In this document: piece by piece, positions 10,831 through 24,245 of the stretch
Layout: each line of letters begins with the position of its first letter
How positions within the stretch are numbered: the stretch's first letter is position 1
Origin: Sindora glabra
Lineage: Eukaryota > Streptophyta > Magnoliopsida > Fabales > Fabaceae
DNA: 64,000 nucleotides
Direction of reading: 5' to 3'
Assembly (NCBI GenBank): GCA_020226215.1
Contig: CM035236.1
Span: forward strand, 8,809,001 to 8,873,000
Notes under the pieces: generated by a model
What the model saw: only the letters and a program-made list of their open reading frames with translations
What the model was told of the DNA's origin: nothing
Database searches by the model: none
Position numbers and translations under genes: made by a program

Positions 10831-12540
10831 ATCGAATAATCTATTCCGAAGTTTTGAACTTTTTTTTTAATGCTTTTAAGTAATGATTTTGGCACTAAAA
10901 GGAGGGGATATGGAGGGCAACGATCTTTCTTTCAGAATGCATTCTCTATTTCCCTTCCTTCCTTTCTTTACCATGAGTTCGGAGTAGTGCAATGGCTTTT
11001 GGTTTGTTTGTTTAAAGTACACAGGTAGTATACAATTCATGGCATGGATTTTTGGTTTCAGATTATCTGTGTATTTCATCAATTCCCATTGTAATCATGG
11101 AGATGTTATGCAAACTCCAAAATACAAATTACCTATTAATACCCATAACAATCATATTAATATCCATAATTTCTCATTTTCTGGATTCAAATCAAAATAA
11201 ACAAAAGATGAGAGAAGAACGTTAAAAATATTGATTGTGAAGTTGCTTACCCAATTTTCAAAATTTGTACTCCAGCTGCAAAATATCCTATGCAATCATA
11301 ATTTTCATGTTGTATATCGCATTGCACAAATCACAACCGTTCGGAAACATTGCTACAGATAGCTCCCTTTCCCCTCATTTACTGCAAAACTCCTCACCTT
11401 CTTTTAATACATTATATGATATGATGCCAAAGTGCATCTCTCTCTCTCTCTATATATATACATACATATTTTTTACTTTTTGATCAGAGTGTGATCGAGT
11501 AATATCAGCAGGAGAGCCTAGAGCATTAGAGACCATTAATACTATGGGCAAAAGAGTCCAAGACTCATTTTACGGACTCTGGAGTAATTAAAAATAATTG
11601 AAAAAAAGAAGGTGAAGAACACGCGCAGTGAAAGGAGAGTGAAGTAGGGAGAAAGGGTCATAAATACGAGGTACAGAATAGGAAGGGCAGTGGCAGCTTG
11701 GAGAAAGAAAGAGGCAAAGGTGGCCCCCTTCCCGTACTCTTGGATTGGACTCTTCCGGAAAGAGTTTCCATTTCCTAGTAGTATTCCATTTCCTTTTCTG
11801 ATGCCAAACCCACCCTCCCCCTTCCTCCCTCTTTCCCCTTTCTCGCTACAATTATTATATTCCCACTTCCTTTCCCAAATTACCCCTTTCTTTCTTTATT
11901 TCACCTTCCCCTTGGTAAAATTATACTCATAATCCACGAGGGATAAACACTAGCTTCACTGCAAATGATTAACTTAGGGAGAAGATGCTAACTAAATTTT
12001 TTTTATATTCATCCCTTTTCAAACATAAAAGAATTATTAAAAAAAAGAAAAGATTAGGAAGATATCTTACCTTTTTGTGCTATTTGTTTCCATTATTAGA
12101 TTAGATGTTTTTTGGAGCAACAAAGCTAAGTAAATGCGTGTTTATTTTTTATGTTGGTTTACATATTTTTAAACAACCAATTGTTAATATGAATAATTAT
12201 TAATATATAATTACTAAAAAATATAAATAATTATTAATATATAAATGTTTAAATTCAGCGGGAAGGGAACTCAGCGGCACTCTGTTTAAAGTGAAAGAAG
12301 ATAAGAGAGACACACAGACCATTGGACAGCTCAGATGCTTTTTCGATTTGGTTAACGTGGGAGGGTTGTTTAAGAAAGAGATGTTTCCTTCTTATTTTCC
12401 TCCTCACTCGAAATTATTATGCGAAACATAAAAATGGAAGCATTTTACTAGACTTACCAAAATAATTAGCTGTACTTAAAAATCTAATATTTAAAGAGTG
12501 GATGAATGAACGCGAAAAAAATAAATAAAAGGGACAATTC
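10831..12540. other. Upstream region of the TOE-like gene
   Basis: No coding exon is visible. Parts (11,230-11,950 and 12,250-12,420) are less AT-rich and include a (CT)n/(TA)n stretch at about 11,437-11,462. This probably includes distal promoter sequence of the AP2 gene downstream, but no individual element can be assigned. Confidence 0.4.
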
Positions 12541-13151
12541 GGAGAGAGAGAGAGAAAGAGAGAGAGAGAGAAAGAATCGAGCAACAGAGTTATGATAAGC
12601 GATGAGTCATTGAAAGGAAGACTAGAGGTAAGTGGTTAGATAGAGAACAAGGGAATTGTAGTGTGAAGGAGAAGGTGAGATGCTTTCGGCCAAGCTTGCT
12701 CAAACTGGCCTGGTCTATGTTGTCTCGGGCAGTTAAGGCATACAAAGATCTTTCAACCATGTTCTTTTACCACCTTTTTGCAACACCTACTTCCCTCTCT
12801 CTTGGTGGCCGTAGGTTTTATATTTTCTCCTCTTAATTCAGAATTCTGAACTCAACTTCTCTTTTCCATACGATTTCTCGGTTATTTTATTTGTTGAAAA
12901 GAGAGAGAGGGGGAGGCAGGCCCAAGGAGAACAAGAGAAAGCCCGAGCCACGGTGATTGTAAATTTCTTTTGCAGGCAGAAGAAAATTTTTTGGATTTTT
13001 TATGTGAGAGGAACAAGAAATCTGGGTTTATTGTATTTTTCCTCGATAATGTCCGCGTAGTGTGGTGTGTTTATGCAAAACGGCCTAGTTCTTTGGATAG
13101 CTAACTGTGAACCAAAAACCTTTGGCCGTCTTCACAAAAACCAGAAAAATA
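12541..13151 (+). promoter_or_regulatory. Proximal promoter and 5' leader of the TOE-like gene
   Basis: A GA-rich tract (GAGAGAGAGAGAAAGAGAG, 12,541-12,574) and a further AGAGAGAGGGGG run near 12,900 precede the start codon. GA/CT tracts of this kind are common near plant transcription starts and in leaders. The last 500 bp are probably transcribed, and a 5'-UTR intron is possible. I could not fix the transcription start. Confidence 0.4.
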
Positions 13152-16026
13152 ATGTGGGATCTCAATGACTCACCCGATCAGCGAAACGACGACGAATCCG
13201 AAGGTTGCTCTTCTGTGAAGACATCCATGGATGGTGATGACGATAAAGGAAAACAAGTCGGATCTGTTTCCAATTCAAGTTCTTCTGCCGTGATAATCGA
13301 GGACGGATCCGACGAAGAGTATGCAGAAAGGGGAAGCAGAACTGTGAAGAAGAAAGGCAGCAAGATATTCGGGTTCTCTGTGACCCATGATAAGTCCATG
13401 GACAGTGACCCACCCGTGACCCGGCAATTTTTTCCGGTACAGGAGCCTGACATGGCTGTGACATCCGCCGGCGGCAGCGGCAGTTCTTTGTTCCCGCGAG
13501 CGCACTGGGTTGGTGTAAAATTCTGTCAATCAGAAGCAACCGGCGCCGGAAAATCAGTGGAAGTGTCACAACCGATGAAAAAGAGCCGCCGCGGACCAAG
13601 GTCACGAAGTTCACAGTATAGAGGTGTTACCTTTTATAGAAGAACAGGCCGATGGGAGTCTCATATATGGTTAGTTTATTTCCTTTCCTTTCTTAAAAAA
13701 AAAAAAAAAATTACTTTCCACTTCATTCCATTAAATTTGAACAAGAAACATATGTTTTTGATCGATTTGGTTAATGAAAAATTGACGGGCTGGTTTCTGT
13801 TTGTCCATGAAACTGCAGGGATTGTGGAAAACAAGTTTATCTTGGTAAGGCTATAATAGCATAAGAATGATTTGATGGTGTTTATTCATTTCCTTAATTG
13901 TTTTTTAGTGTTTCAAAAATGGGTTTGTCTTGGATTGGGCGGGGGTGTGAGAAACTTTCTGCAAGGACTGACGAGATGGTTTTTTGTTTGTCTGGGTAAA
14001 TTTTGTGTAGGTGGATTTGACACAGCACATGCAGCTGCTCGGTGAGCACTTGTCCTCCCTCTTCTTGTAATATTACTTTTTCTATAACTTGAAAGCGAAC
14101 ATAGATAATAACAAATTTATCATTCTGGGAAATATGAGATTGAGATTTGCAGGAAAATACTATATATATATATTTATTTCTGTGCCTGTGCAGTGCATAC
14201 GATAGAGCTGCCATCAAGTTTCGGGGAGTTGAGGCAGACATAAACTTCAATATAGAAGATTATGAGGAAGACTTGAAGCAGGTGCGCATGAGAGAGAGAA
14301 TCGTAAATTTAGCATTTTGTCTTATCTTTAACAGTTGTACCTTATCCCCTATAGCTATGGCTTCCCTCCCCCCCCCCCCCCCTTCTTAATTTTCTTGAAT
14401 AATTGGTCTTGTGAATTGGTTGAATGAAATAGATGAGTAATCTTACAAAGGAAGAGTTTGTGCACGTACTTCGCCGACAAAGCACTGGATTTCCGAGAGG
14501 AAGCTCCAAATATAGAGGTGTAACTTTGCACAAATGTGGAAGATGGGAAGCCCGAATGGGCCAATTTTTAGGCAAAAAGTACAATCCCTTATTTTCCTCT
14601 CCTTTTCAGTTTTTTGGTTCTTTTAATCTTTATTTCATTATATATGGTATGCTTAATTCTTAATTATGGGTGTTATAATAATTAAGCTTCATTCGATTTA
14701 CCAGGTATGTTTATCTGGGTTTGTTTGACACCGAGATTGAAGCTGCAAGGTACTTTACCTTGCTTGTGTTGGACCATTTCATTTTCCTGAATTCTTTTTA
14801 TTTTTTATTTTTGCATATTGTCGGATTAGTGTACATGTACACACAAAATAAAGCCTATCCATGTTAGGGTTTTATTTATTATTATTTTTTTGACAAAAAA
14901 ACACAAAAAAACTTGTAGGGCTTACGACAAAGCAGCAATAAAATGCAATGGCAAAGACGCTGTTACCAATTTTGATCCCAGCATCTATGAAAAAGAGATT
15001 AATTTTGGTAGGCTGTGTACATGATTTGTGCTCGATATAATTTCATTTAAAAACTGGCCTTCGAATTTATTGTTAATAGTTTCATTGATTGTGTTTGATA
15101 GAAACTTCTGGTAATGCTGCCGATCATAATCTGGATTTAAGTTTGGGTAATTCAATCTCCAAGAACTCCAGTAATCAAGCACTGGGGAATGATTCTCCGA
15201 ACGGAGGATTCAGGCCCAAGGTTCATATGATATTCATTCAATTTTTCACTCCATTTATTACTTTATTATATCTGAATTATTTTTCTTGTTATATTATAGT
15301 TCAATCTCCTACCAGAACAATATAGAAGTAACTCGGAAACTCATGGAAGAAACAGGCATGTTGAAAGTGAGACACTGAGGCTGCGAAGTCAAACTCATCT
15401 TCACTCTCCGGCTTCTTATGAGATGCAAAGATACGGTCCTTACAGGCCTTCCGGAGACTCCCAGATGCTTCACAACTTTTCACCAAATTTTCATCATGCC
15501 CCAAATTTTCCCGTGGGTACCTCCTAAATTTTGGCTAGGGAAATTTTTAATTTTCCTACTCCCAACTCTTCTGACAACTGGGAATATCACAACATAATCT
15601 GAGTCAAACTGATTTCATTAAGGGGGGGGGGGGGGATAAGGTCACTTGGACATTATCCGGGACAAATGGTGTTAGTCTGACTTAGATTGTATATTGTTCA
15701 CGCATGTGCTTGTAAGAGAGTTGTAAAAAAAAGTAAAAATATATTTTTTTTGGAAATTATTTGATGCATTGAATAGGATTTTCCTTTTTTTTTTATTAGA
15801 CATATAATAGTGTTAATATTTTGAAATGCAGTTTCCCAGCAGCAGCAATGGAGGCCGTATTGGAAGTGATCTTTCACTATCAATGAACGAACAACAGCAA
15901 TGGCAATCCGGAGCTCCGCATTTTCGAGCGACTGCTGCAGCATCATCAGGATTCCCACATCAGATAAGACCATCCCAAGGTTGGCTGCAGAAAAATGGCT
16001 TCCACTCTCCCATGAGACCCCCCTGA
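13152..16026 (+). CDS. TOE3-like: AP2-class transcription repressor, TOE (TARGET OF EAT) group, miR172-regulated
   Basis: Exons: 13152-13669, 13819-13844, 14011-14041, 14194-14281, 14433-14578, 14705-14749, 14919-15007, 15102-15220, 15300-15512 and 15832-16026, giving 489 aa. The start is chosen at MWDLNDSP, the conserved N-terminus of euAP2 proteins. A basic stretch [10 protein letters not shown] (143-152) is a likely nuclear signal. Two AP2 DNA-binding domains follow: the first at about 154-216 ([36 protein letters not shown]), the second at about 246-308 ([38 protein letters not shown]). LDLSL (325-329) is an EAR-type repression motif of the kind that recruits TOPLESS co-repressors. The last exon carries a miR172 site at residues 460-466. 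Proteins of this family repress flowering and set developmental phase, and the miRNA lowers their level with age. Exons of 26, 31 and 45 bp are typical of the family. The choice of TOE3 over TOE1/RAP2.7 rests on neighbouring genes recalled from Arabidopsis and is less sure than the class. Confidence 0.93.
14368..14382. repeat. Poly(C) run in intron 4 of the TOE-like gene
   Basis: Fifteen consecutive C lie between exon 4 (ends 14281) and exon 5 (starts 14433). The length is likely variable or prone to sequencing error. It does not touch splice sites. Confidence 0.8.
15622..15635. repeat. Poly(G) run in intron 9 of the TOE-like gene
   Basis: Fourteen consecutive G lie in the intron between 15,512 and 15,832, giving a G-rich coding-strand transcript. 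Length variation is likely. Confidence 0.8.
15935..15955 (+). promoter_or_regulatory. miR172 target site
   Basis: The 21-nt site contains CTGCAGCATCATCAGGATT, differing only slightly from the perfect complement of miR172. It lies in the last exon, in frame, and encodes the usual A-A-A-S-S-G-F peptide. In known AP2/TOE genes this site mediates both transcript cleavage and translational repression by miR172. Position and reading frame match the family, so I regard it as functional. Confidence 0.93.
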
Positions 16027-18639
16027 TTGACCCCTTAATTTTTAAGAGAGATATATTTTTCTGCCTCTAGTTTCAAAATTAAATAATCTCCATTAAATAT
16101 TGATGCAAGTTTAGTGACTCTTTCTTTGTTCATGTCCCAACCCCCCTCAGGAGGAAGCTTATACAGAAACCAAAATTTTACCATTGAGATGAAAGAAGCC
16201 ATCGGATAAAAAGAGAAAGATCCAAATTAGGTAAAACTAGTCTTTGGTCAAACTAACAAACGGACGAAATCTTTTAACTAAAGATTCAGGTTTTCTGACT
16301 AAATATCTGATGTATGTAAAATTCGGATTTTATTGCTTTTCTTCGTAATGGTATTTATGACAGCACCTATTCTTTTCTTAATATGGGATATGTTACCTTA
16401 GCATATGATGTCCAATCCTCCACTTGTATCTGTTTTGGTTTGGCCCTCCGGAACTTACTGAGGAAAGATGCTATAACTTAGGTAGCTTGTTAGGGTAATG
16501 CTGTGTTGTTTAGTCTGGACAAAATAGTGGGACGAATCTAGCTTCAAATATTTTCCCACGAGAGAATTGGGTGATGCAGAAAATATCAGGGATAAAAAAT
16601 GGGTTTCTTTTGGTGTCTCGGAAATATCACCGGATGGTGATGAATAGTCTCTATCAACGGTGTCCTTTGAATCAGTTCTCCCGGCCAAAAGCAGTCAGAC
16701 AAAGCTATTATGATGCAGAGACCTGACATTGTTAGCTTAAAGCTTCCAAGGGATCATGGTACACCGTCCGTGAGAGAGAAGGGAAGGACCATAAGGGTAT
16801 AATGGGTAAATTAATACTTGGCCTTTGGGAACAGAAATGTGTTAACACTTTCTTTTTTTTTTTTCGTTGATAAAATTCAAATTCATAATGTTGTTTAAGA
16901 AGATTGAGTTTCTAGTGACCGTCACTTGGGCGTTTGATGACGTGTTAGGGTAATATAATGGTTTGCTCTCCGGACTTATTTTTACACTTGCATCGATTCG
17001 AGTTAAAATTGTTACATTTACAGCAGATCTGAGAGTAAAATACAAGTAATCCTTGGAGGAAGATTTATTATCATGTAATTTTGTTGAAGTTTTAAAATTT
17101 GCAAATAATTCTGTACGGGGTTTCAAAATTTTAAAAAATTATAAGATTTTAATGACAGAATAGAATAAGATATAAATGAATTATAATTTTTATCTGCTTT
17201 TTACGTCATAAAATAAGTTATTAAAAAATAAAAAATATCCTTTAAAGGAAATTAATGAGTTTTGAGTAATAATTTACTCATTATTTGTTAATACATTATT
17301 TTTGTCATAAGTGTATTACGGAATTAATTCTATTATTAATAAGTTATTTTTGAAAAAATATAGTAAAATATTTACTGAATTCATGTTGTGTTTTTTTTAT
17401 GTTTTTTAAAATTAAATCATTAATATTTTTACTCTTTCGAAAATCTTGTAGAATTTAGAATTATTTATAGGGTTTAAAATTTTAAAGAAATTATTGACAC
17501 TAAATCATATTTTAAAAAGTTTATTTGTATTTCCCTACAAATTTCATTTGAATGATCAAAGTTAGAATTAGTTCCACTTACAGTAGATTCAATTCAAATA
17601 CAACGTAAGAAGATAAAATTAATGATTTTATTTATCAATAAAATAATTTTAAATTATATAAAACTATAATCTTACCTGAACATAACATTCCATTTCTTAT
17701 AATATTTATATTATTTGGAGATGGAATTATGATGAAATTATTTATATAAATTATTACTTAGAAATGAATATATTATAGTTCAAGGACCATTTCTTGGGTA
17801 CTTTACAGTACCAGGAATAAAATCGATAGGATATAATAATGCACGAAATGATTTTGAGATAAAATTTCATTAAAAGAATTTAGGATGTTGCGATTATTGC
17901 AAGTAATATGGTAATCATTCAAATAATGAATGTAAATTCCTTCAATTTTATGAGAAATTAAGGGGCGGGTTTAAGAAAAAAATTAAAAAAATTGACCTAT
18001 CTAATATAAAGAAACTATGAATTTATATATGTATAATATATACTGTTTTAAAATAAAAAGAATTAAAATAAATAAAAAAATGGACATACCAAAGTGTTGT
18101 TTCTCGTCCTCCTAAACTTTTTACTCGAGACTTTGGAGGGGGCTAAACATTATTTGAAAAACGTTAGTTGCAATTCAATTGGTATATTTAATTGCATAAG
18201 AAAAAAGTATAATGTAATCTCATCAGGCAAGTGATCGAAGAATATTAATTGTATTTTAATATATACAAAAATAATGAATTTTATGATATTTTTAAAAATT
18301 AAAAATTTAAAGTGATGTGATAGTTTTAAGAGTTGTTAAATTAAAATTATTTGAATATGTTCATTAAAAAATTATTATTATTATTATTGAATAATTTAAA
18401 TATGATAATTTTTAAGTTTATTATATTATCTTAAATTTTAAAATTTTTAAAACATCATAACAAATAAAAATTATCCAATTTATGAAGAGAAAAAACAATC
18501 ATTTTTTTTAATCAATAGATGAGATGAATACTTATTTTGTAAATTAAAATATTAATAAACATTTCATTTTTCAATAAGTATTATTCTTAAAATTTAAATT
18601 TCTATTGGGTGATAAGTAATGATACCATTATATTATTAT
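16027..18639. other. 3' UTR of the TOE-like gene, then AT-rich intergenic DNA
   Basis: The first few hundred bases after the stop codon are the probable 3' UTR, but no strong AATAAA is seen and the end is unknown. From 16,380 to 16,830 the sequence is richer in GC, with scattered palindromes (for example ATCACCGGATGGTGAT, about 16,627), but shows no ORF I can assign. Beyond 17,100 it is AT-rich with no recognisable feature. Confidence 0.4.
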
Positions 18640-20459
18640 TAGGCATTAGCCGTCATCTTTTCGGAGGACAGCAGATAGTGGTTCAGGATACGGAATTGAG
18701 AAAGCCAGTGGTTAATGGTGGAGTTCGATGATTCCAGACGCGAGAGGATGAAGGGGAACAGCGTCTGACCTACTAATGAATCAGACTTAATATTTTAATG
18801 TGCTTTGTCATCTTATTGGTTGCAGCTTAATGTGTCCAAAGAATAATCATCCAACCCATTTATATTGGAAGTCGTAGCTGGCTAAATTAATAAAATAGTT
18901 CGTGTGCTTTCATCATCACCAGCGTCATCCTTGATATTTTGAGATAAAATAATAATTTAATTTCATAGAAAAAATTGACGCTTTTAAGACATTTGGATGT
19001 AAATTAATTTTTCCTCTGTCCCAAGTTCTAGATATATGCAGCACATGTTGAGATTTTATAACGATACCATATTATATGGTATAGGAAAATTTTATAATAA
19101 ATATAGTGAAAGATTAATATAATATAAAAAAATTAATTTTTTAACAAATAAATTAAATATACAATCAAATTTAATAATATACTACTACGTTGCTATACCA
19201 ATGAAAGTGTCTTCCACTAATATAATAATGTAATTGCCTGGTTTTTACGTTTGACTTAGGCTATATAAATGAAAAATAAAATTTAAAATTGAATTTTGAG
19301 TATAAATTAAGAATTATTATTAAATATAAAATAATAAAATAAATTTATAATACTTAATTTAATGAATATAAAAAATTTGAAGCATAATTTTAAATTTTAT
19401 TTCTAAAATATATAACATTTCTATTTACATTAAAGAAAATAAAGATAAACTGAACAAAGTCAACGAGTCTGTTTAGAACTTAATAAGTTGCCAATTCTAG
19501 CCAGAAAAATGCAACAAATATCGATACTCACATATTGAAATTCATATCACCATATGTATTCCATTTCAATTCTAAAAATGTAATAATAAATTTCTGAATA
19601 AGTGGCGAATAATTTGCGACCGTAATATTTTTGAGGAGGATAATTAATTTTTTAAAATTAAATAGAAAACGGAAAGAATTGTGAGTAATGATCTGTGTTT
19701 AAGCAAGTTATATTTAGTATTCTATATTTTGAGAAATACTTTGATTTGAAATTTTTAAAAGTTTTATGGAAGTCAAATATAAAAATTATAAAAGTTACAA
19801 CTCTTAATAAGATCTTATAATATTTTTTACAAAAATTTTAAGGGTGTATTGATTTTATACGTAATAGGTATAAAATTATAATTCTATCGTTTAAAGTTGC
19901 ACCAAAATATTTTCTATTAAAAAATCTCATTTAATATAAAAATTATAATTTTCAACTAAAAATACAAAAAATATAATTTTTTTTACAAATTAAATTTATA
20001 AAAGAAACACTTCAATATAAATTTTCGCAAGTTCATAGGCATAATTCATAAATTTCTTATACACTTTCTTAAGAAACAAATTGAAATGCATGGTTCGTGA
20101 TAAAATAAAATAGATATACTCAGAATTTATATTTCATGCAATGATGAAAGATATGAGCAATAATAACGTGCATCAATAACATATTTCATTTTCCTACTAC
20201 GTACAATAAAATAACATGAATGTTAAGAAAAAAACGGAAATTAAGATATATTACTATGTAATGATGTACTGATGTATCATTAAATATAATTATACATCAA
20301 TTTTTTTAAATTAAATTTAATATATTATACGATAATATATTAATAATTAATAAAATAAATAGTATATGCAATAACATAATCATCTCCTAAGAAATATATA
20401 ATACATGGTGATATTTCACGTGTCTCACTAAGCCACCCATCGTTAAAAATACAAATCCC
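18640..20459. other. Intergenic DNA with a small GC-richer island
   Basis: A short island at about 18,645-18,775 (GGAGGACAGCAGATAGTGG ... GGGGAACAGCGTCTGACC) contrasts with the surrounding AT-rich DNA but has no meaningful ORF. The remainder to 20,459 shows no gene. Confidence 0.4.
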
Positions 20460-21130
20460 CGTATTATTGTTTACGTAGCAAGAGGTAATAATCAAGTTTG
20501 TTGAAGGCACGAGACGGAGGATAGGTTAGGAAAAGAGTGGTCCAAAGAAACGAGTTTCATTCTCCGTAAAGCAAACGGGAAAGAATAGTGGTTTTAGAGT
20601 GGTGGCTCAGCAACCTAAGCGTCCTCTTTGATTCTTTTTACTTGCATCGGATCTACGAGACACTGCAAAACCCACACAACACATTCATCTCCTCTCTCTC
20701 TCTCTCTCTCTCTCTATTTTCCTTTTTCTCATTAGTTATATCGATATCTTCGAATGATAGAATATTATATTAATATATTATTATAAAATATATTAATTTT
20801 ATCTCAAAAAATAAATTTAACATACAATAATTACTATATTATACTATAATCTTTCTCTAATTATATTTACCGTAGCAAGTTTAAGGTTTAGGAGAGAGAG
20901 AGAGAGAGCGCCCTGCATTATGGGTAAACGCAAAGAGTGAGACAAGAAGCTTTGTGGAGAAAGTAAAAGAATAGGAATCAAAGAGAGTAAAGCACCAAGA
21001 GGATTGGGTGGTGACCACCCTTTTTCCCTTTTTAGATGGGTCTTTCCATTTATGGGATTTTTTGAACGGCTGGAAATTAATTGCTCTATTCTTTTTTGAC
21101 TTCATATATAATATAAAGTTCTCCCCTTCA
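20460..21130. other. Promoter/leader-like island without an ORF
   Basis: Two GC-richer blocks (20,460-20,690 and 20,880-21,110) flank an AT-rich gap. The first ends in a (CT)n tract (about 20,693-20,714) and the second starts with a (GA)n tract (about 20,893-20,908), which reads as CT on the minus strand. A TATA-like TTATATTATATATGAAG lies on - near 21,115. On the minus strand this resembles a core promoter plus a pyrimidine-rich leader, but no coding exon follows in either direction. A non-coding transcript or a decayed gene is possible. Confidence 0.35.
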
Positions 21131-23299
21131 CCTTTGTTATAAATGATAATTGATTGATTGACTATTGGCCCCTCTTTGATATATGCTACATATCATGAAC
21201 AACGCCGCTCCATTTCTTCTGTTGTACAACGTACTCCCCACACGAATAATTTATATGCAATGACCTAAGATATAAAGCAGGAAAGATTTATGGTGTAGAT
21301 AAATATACTATTATGTTTTACATAATAAATTGGTAATTTTTTAAAGTATGTTACAAGATGATATATTTATAAGTATATTTAGTAATTGTCATAATTCTAC
21401 CCTAATCATAAGTGGTATAGAATACAATTAATTAATTTCTATTCGCCTAATTCCATTTTTACTTTGATAACTTCACACACATACATAATATTAGAGACAC
21501 TTAACAAAAAAGATACCATCAATAAATACAAGGATTATGTTCTTCAAGTGAGTTTAATAAATAGGAAAAATTAAGCTTGTTTATAACTTTCAACATGTCC
21601 ATACATAAGTCAATCTAAGTTATCCAAATGAACCAAAGAATTTCTATTCCAACTCTCAACTTCTAAGGTCCAAGGCCCAAGGCACACTACTATATATATG
21701 TGTATTATCAAAATATCTATTTGCTTTTCATTGCCTTACTATGAGGACTTCATTAGGACTTATTCTCATTATAGTAGTGGAGAAAATACTCAATTTGAAA
21801 TGTTGTAAAAATTAAACATAGAAGGATAAGGCTTGGTCTTAGTGAATAAACATTCAATTAAATGAGGCACAAAAAATTAAATGAACTCTTATCAAACAAA
21901 TTTATTATCACAACCCATCCTCAGAGCATATGATTGGCGTAAAGAGTTGCTATAAGCAACAACCTACTAGTTTTCTTTAAAATAAATCTAATGCCATATT
22001 TCATATGTAACCATGATGTGCTTTCAAAGTGTATATAGTTTTCAAAATTCTAAATATGAAATGTATTAATACTTCATTATGTAAGATTATTCTAATTATC
22101 TTAATACTTACTTTGGCAAAAATTCTTGAGTATATCTACTTCTAACCTATTTGACAATAGTTAAACACTTAAAAGGAAAAAGGTTCCCCAAATAGAAGAA
22201 AAGGAAAGAAAAATATTAGTTTATTTGAAATTCAATAAGTAAATATTAAGAATTTTAAAATTATGATCAAACTAAGATATACTGTAATGTTTTAATTCAT
22301 AAACACATGCATTTTCATTAGAAATTATTAAAATCCATTTTAATTAATTAACATTCATACTTTTGTACTCTTTTTAGGAAAAAAAAGATGATTTCCTTAA
22401 TAAACAATTTGCATAACAAGAAAATAAAAATAGACTCATATTATATTGGTTATCATCATGAGCATATCACTTATTTATGAATTACTTATTCATTAACTAA
22501 TTTTGACCCCATTCGTAAAGAAAGGTCCTATTATAAGGCAGTTGTATATATATTTATAATTTCACATTTTCAATCATTACAGAATAACACAATTAATCAA
22601 AAGAAGATAAAAGAGAAAGTAAGTAAATCTTTTTATGGCTCTCTTTAACATTATCTTTCATAATCCCAACATTATTTCTTTAGAGTTAGTTTTATCTCTT
22701 CCTAAATGAAAGCACTAATTTGATGTGTAATATCACATTATAGTACTGATTATCCTTGTCTCTTCATGTTTTCCAAATAAGCAAATGAATCTAGTGCAAT
22801 AAATCACAATATGTATATCATATGACCTTCCGCAAAATCATCAAGCACATTCAAGCATCATTTACTATAATGGAATGAGTACTTTATTTAGAACTTTAGT
22901 TACTCTATCACAATTTGAGTATAATGAAGATAGATTCGTAGGCTCTAATACTATTTATTAAGTTAGCCATTATCGATTTTCACACATCACACCACCTTTG
23001 TCATCATTCTTATAATTCTTCACAGTTGTTCTCATTAAGCATATATGTCTTATCTTCATTAATTATCATACATTACATGATTAGATAAGCCAAATATGCC
23101 ACAATATTACCGTGCCTTCTTGCATAGCTTTACATAATAAATTCAATGCTTGTTTATCACATCATAAATTAACAATAAATAGTGCAAGAATATACTTTGA
23201 CCCCTTATGTATCATGATATCATAGGTTAAATAGGGTATAATTAACTATATACTTGGCTATAAGAGTCCAAAAAGTAACTTTGAAGGACATAATCATTT
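21131..23299. other. AT-rich intergenic DNA, possibly old retroelement
   Basis: No ORF of note is present. Composition and occasional phrases (for example GGCTCTAATACTATTTATTA near 22,940) recall degraded LTR sequence on the minus strand, but I cannot define ends or domains. Confidence 0.35.
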
Positions 23300-23906
23300 A
23301 AAGGTAGAATTTCTATTAGCAAATAAGATTCTAAGAGTCATTTTTTTATATTATGAATTTAATGATAGATTTCCAACTTAAAATTATATATGTCTCCAAT
23401 TTTTTAGATTTCTAGAATTTTTCAATCTAAAGCTATATCTATTACTAAATCCATAAGCAAAATTTACTGAGGAAGTTAGTGATAGAATAAAAGATTTGGC
23501 ATTTCAAATCACCAATGGATTTGTATGTGAAAATTTTAAAAATTTGTTTAATGGTAGAGTGAATATTTTTTGAAAATTAGTGAGGAATTAGCAACAAATG
23601 TTAAATAATTATCATTAACTTAAGTACTAATTAAAATGCACTATTTCATTAAATATCAATCAATGATAGATTAATTTATTGCTAATTTTATCATTAACTT
23701 TCATTATATATTAGAGCTTAATGCCAGATCCTCCATATTTTCTCTTTGCCCATTCTCTTTTCCCTCTATCTTCCTTTTGGCATAGCCACATTGGAATGCT
23801 ACCTTTAACCACTATATTGCTATCGTTTATCACTATTATTTCCTTCACCTTATGCTATTGCACATTTTAATTAGTGAGTTTTTTCCATTTCCTTTTTTTT
23901 TGGTTT
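23300..23906. other. AT-rich DNA with diverged TTAGTGA/AAATCC motifs
   Basis: Scattered motifs such as GAAGTTAGTGATAG, GTGAGGAATTAGCAAC, CACCAATGGATTTG and ACTAAATCCATAAGC resemble subterminal repeats of CACTA transposons. They are few and diverged and no CACTA terminus was found, so the assignment is weak. Confidence 0.25.
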
Positions 23907-24245
23907 TGTGACTTATAATTATTTTATGTATTGTATTATTTTTATTGTGTTTGATTATTGTATTGTTACTTATTTTGTAGAAAAAATTCACTTTTAAGAA
24001 AATTTTTCACTAAAAAGTTGTAGTTTTTTTGGAGTTAGTTCTAGAAAAAATTATTTTTTTATTTTTTAAAGTTAAATTTTATGATTTATAATTATTTTAT
24101 GTGTTGTATCATTAATTCTTGTATTAGTAGTTATTTTTGTGTTTAATTATTGTATTGGTGATTATTTTGTAAAAAATTCTCTTTTAAGAATTTTTTATTA
24201 AAAATTATAATTTTTTCGTTTTAGGGTTAGTCCAAAAAAAGTTGT
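23907..24245. repeat. AT-rich tandem duplication, ~172-bp unit
   Basis: Two adjacent diverged copies share TTATAATTATTTTATGT (23,913 and 24,085), TTTTGTAGAAAAAATTC / TTTTGTAAAAAATTC, CTTTTAAGAA and GGAGTTAGT / GGGTTAGTCC in the same order. The copies are about 172 bp apart. No coding potential. Confidence 0.55.

Noticed and set aside
13162..13614. Minus-strand frames opposite exon 1 of the TOE-like gene
   Set aside because: They are shadows of a well-supported coding exon, created by its codon use.
20944..20968. Minus-strand CTCCACAAAGCTTCTTG, similar to miR396
   Set aside because: It has an internal mismatch/insertion against miR396 and no star arm is present.
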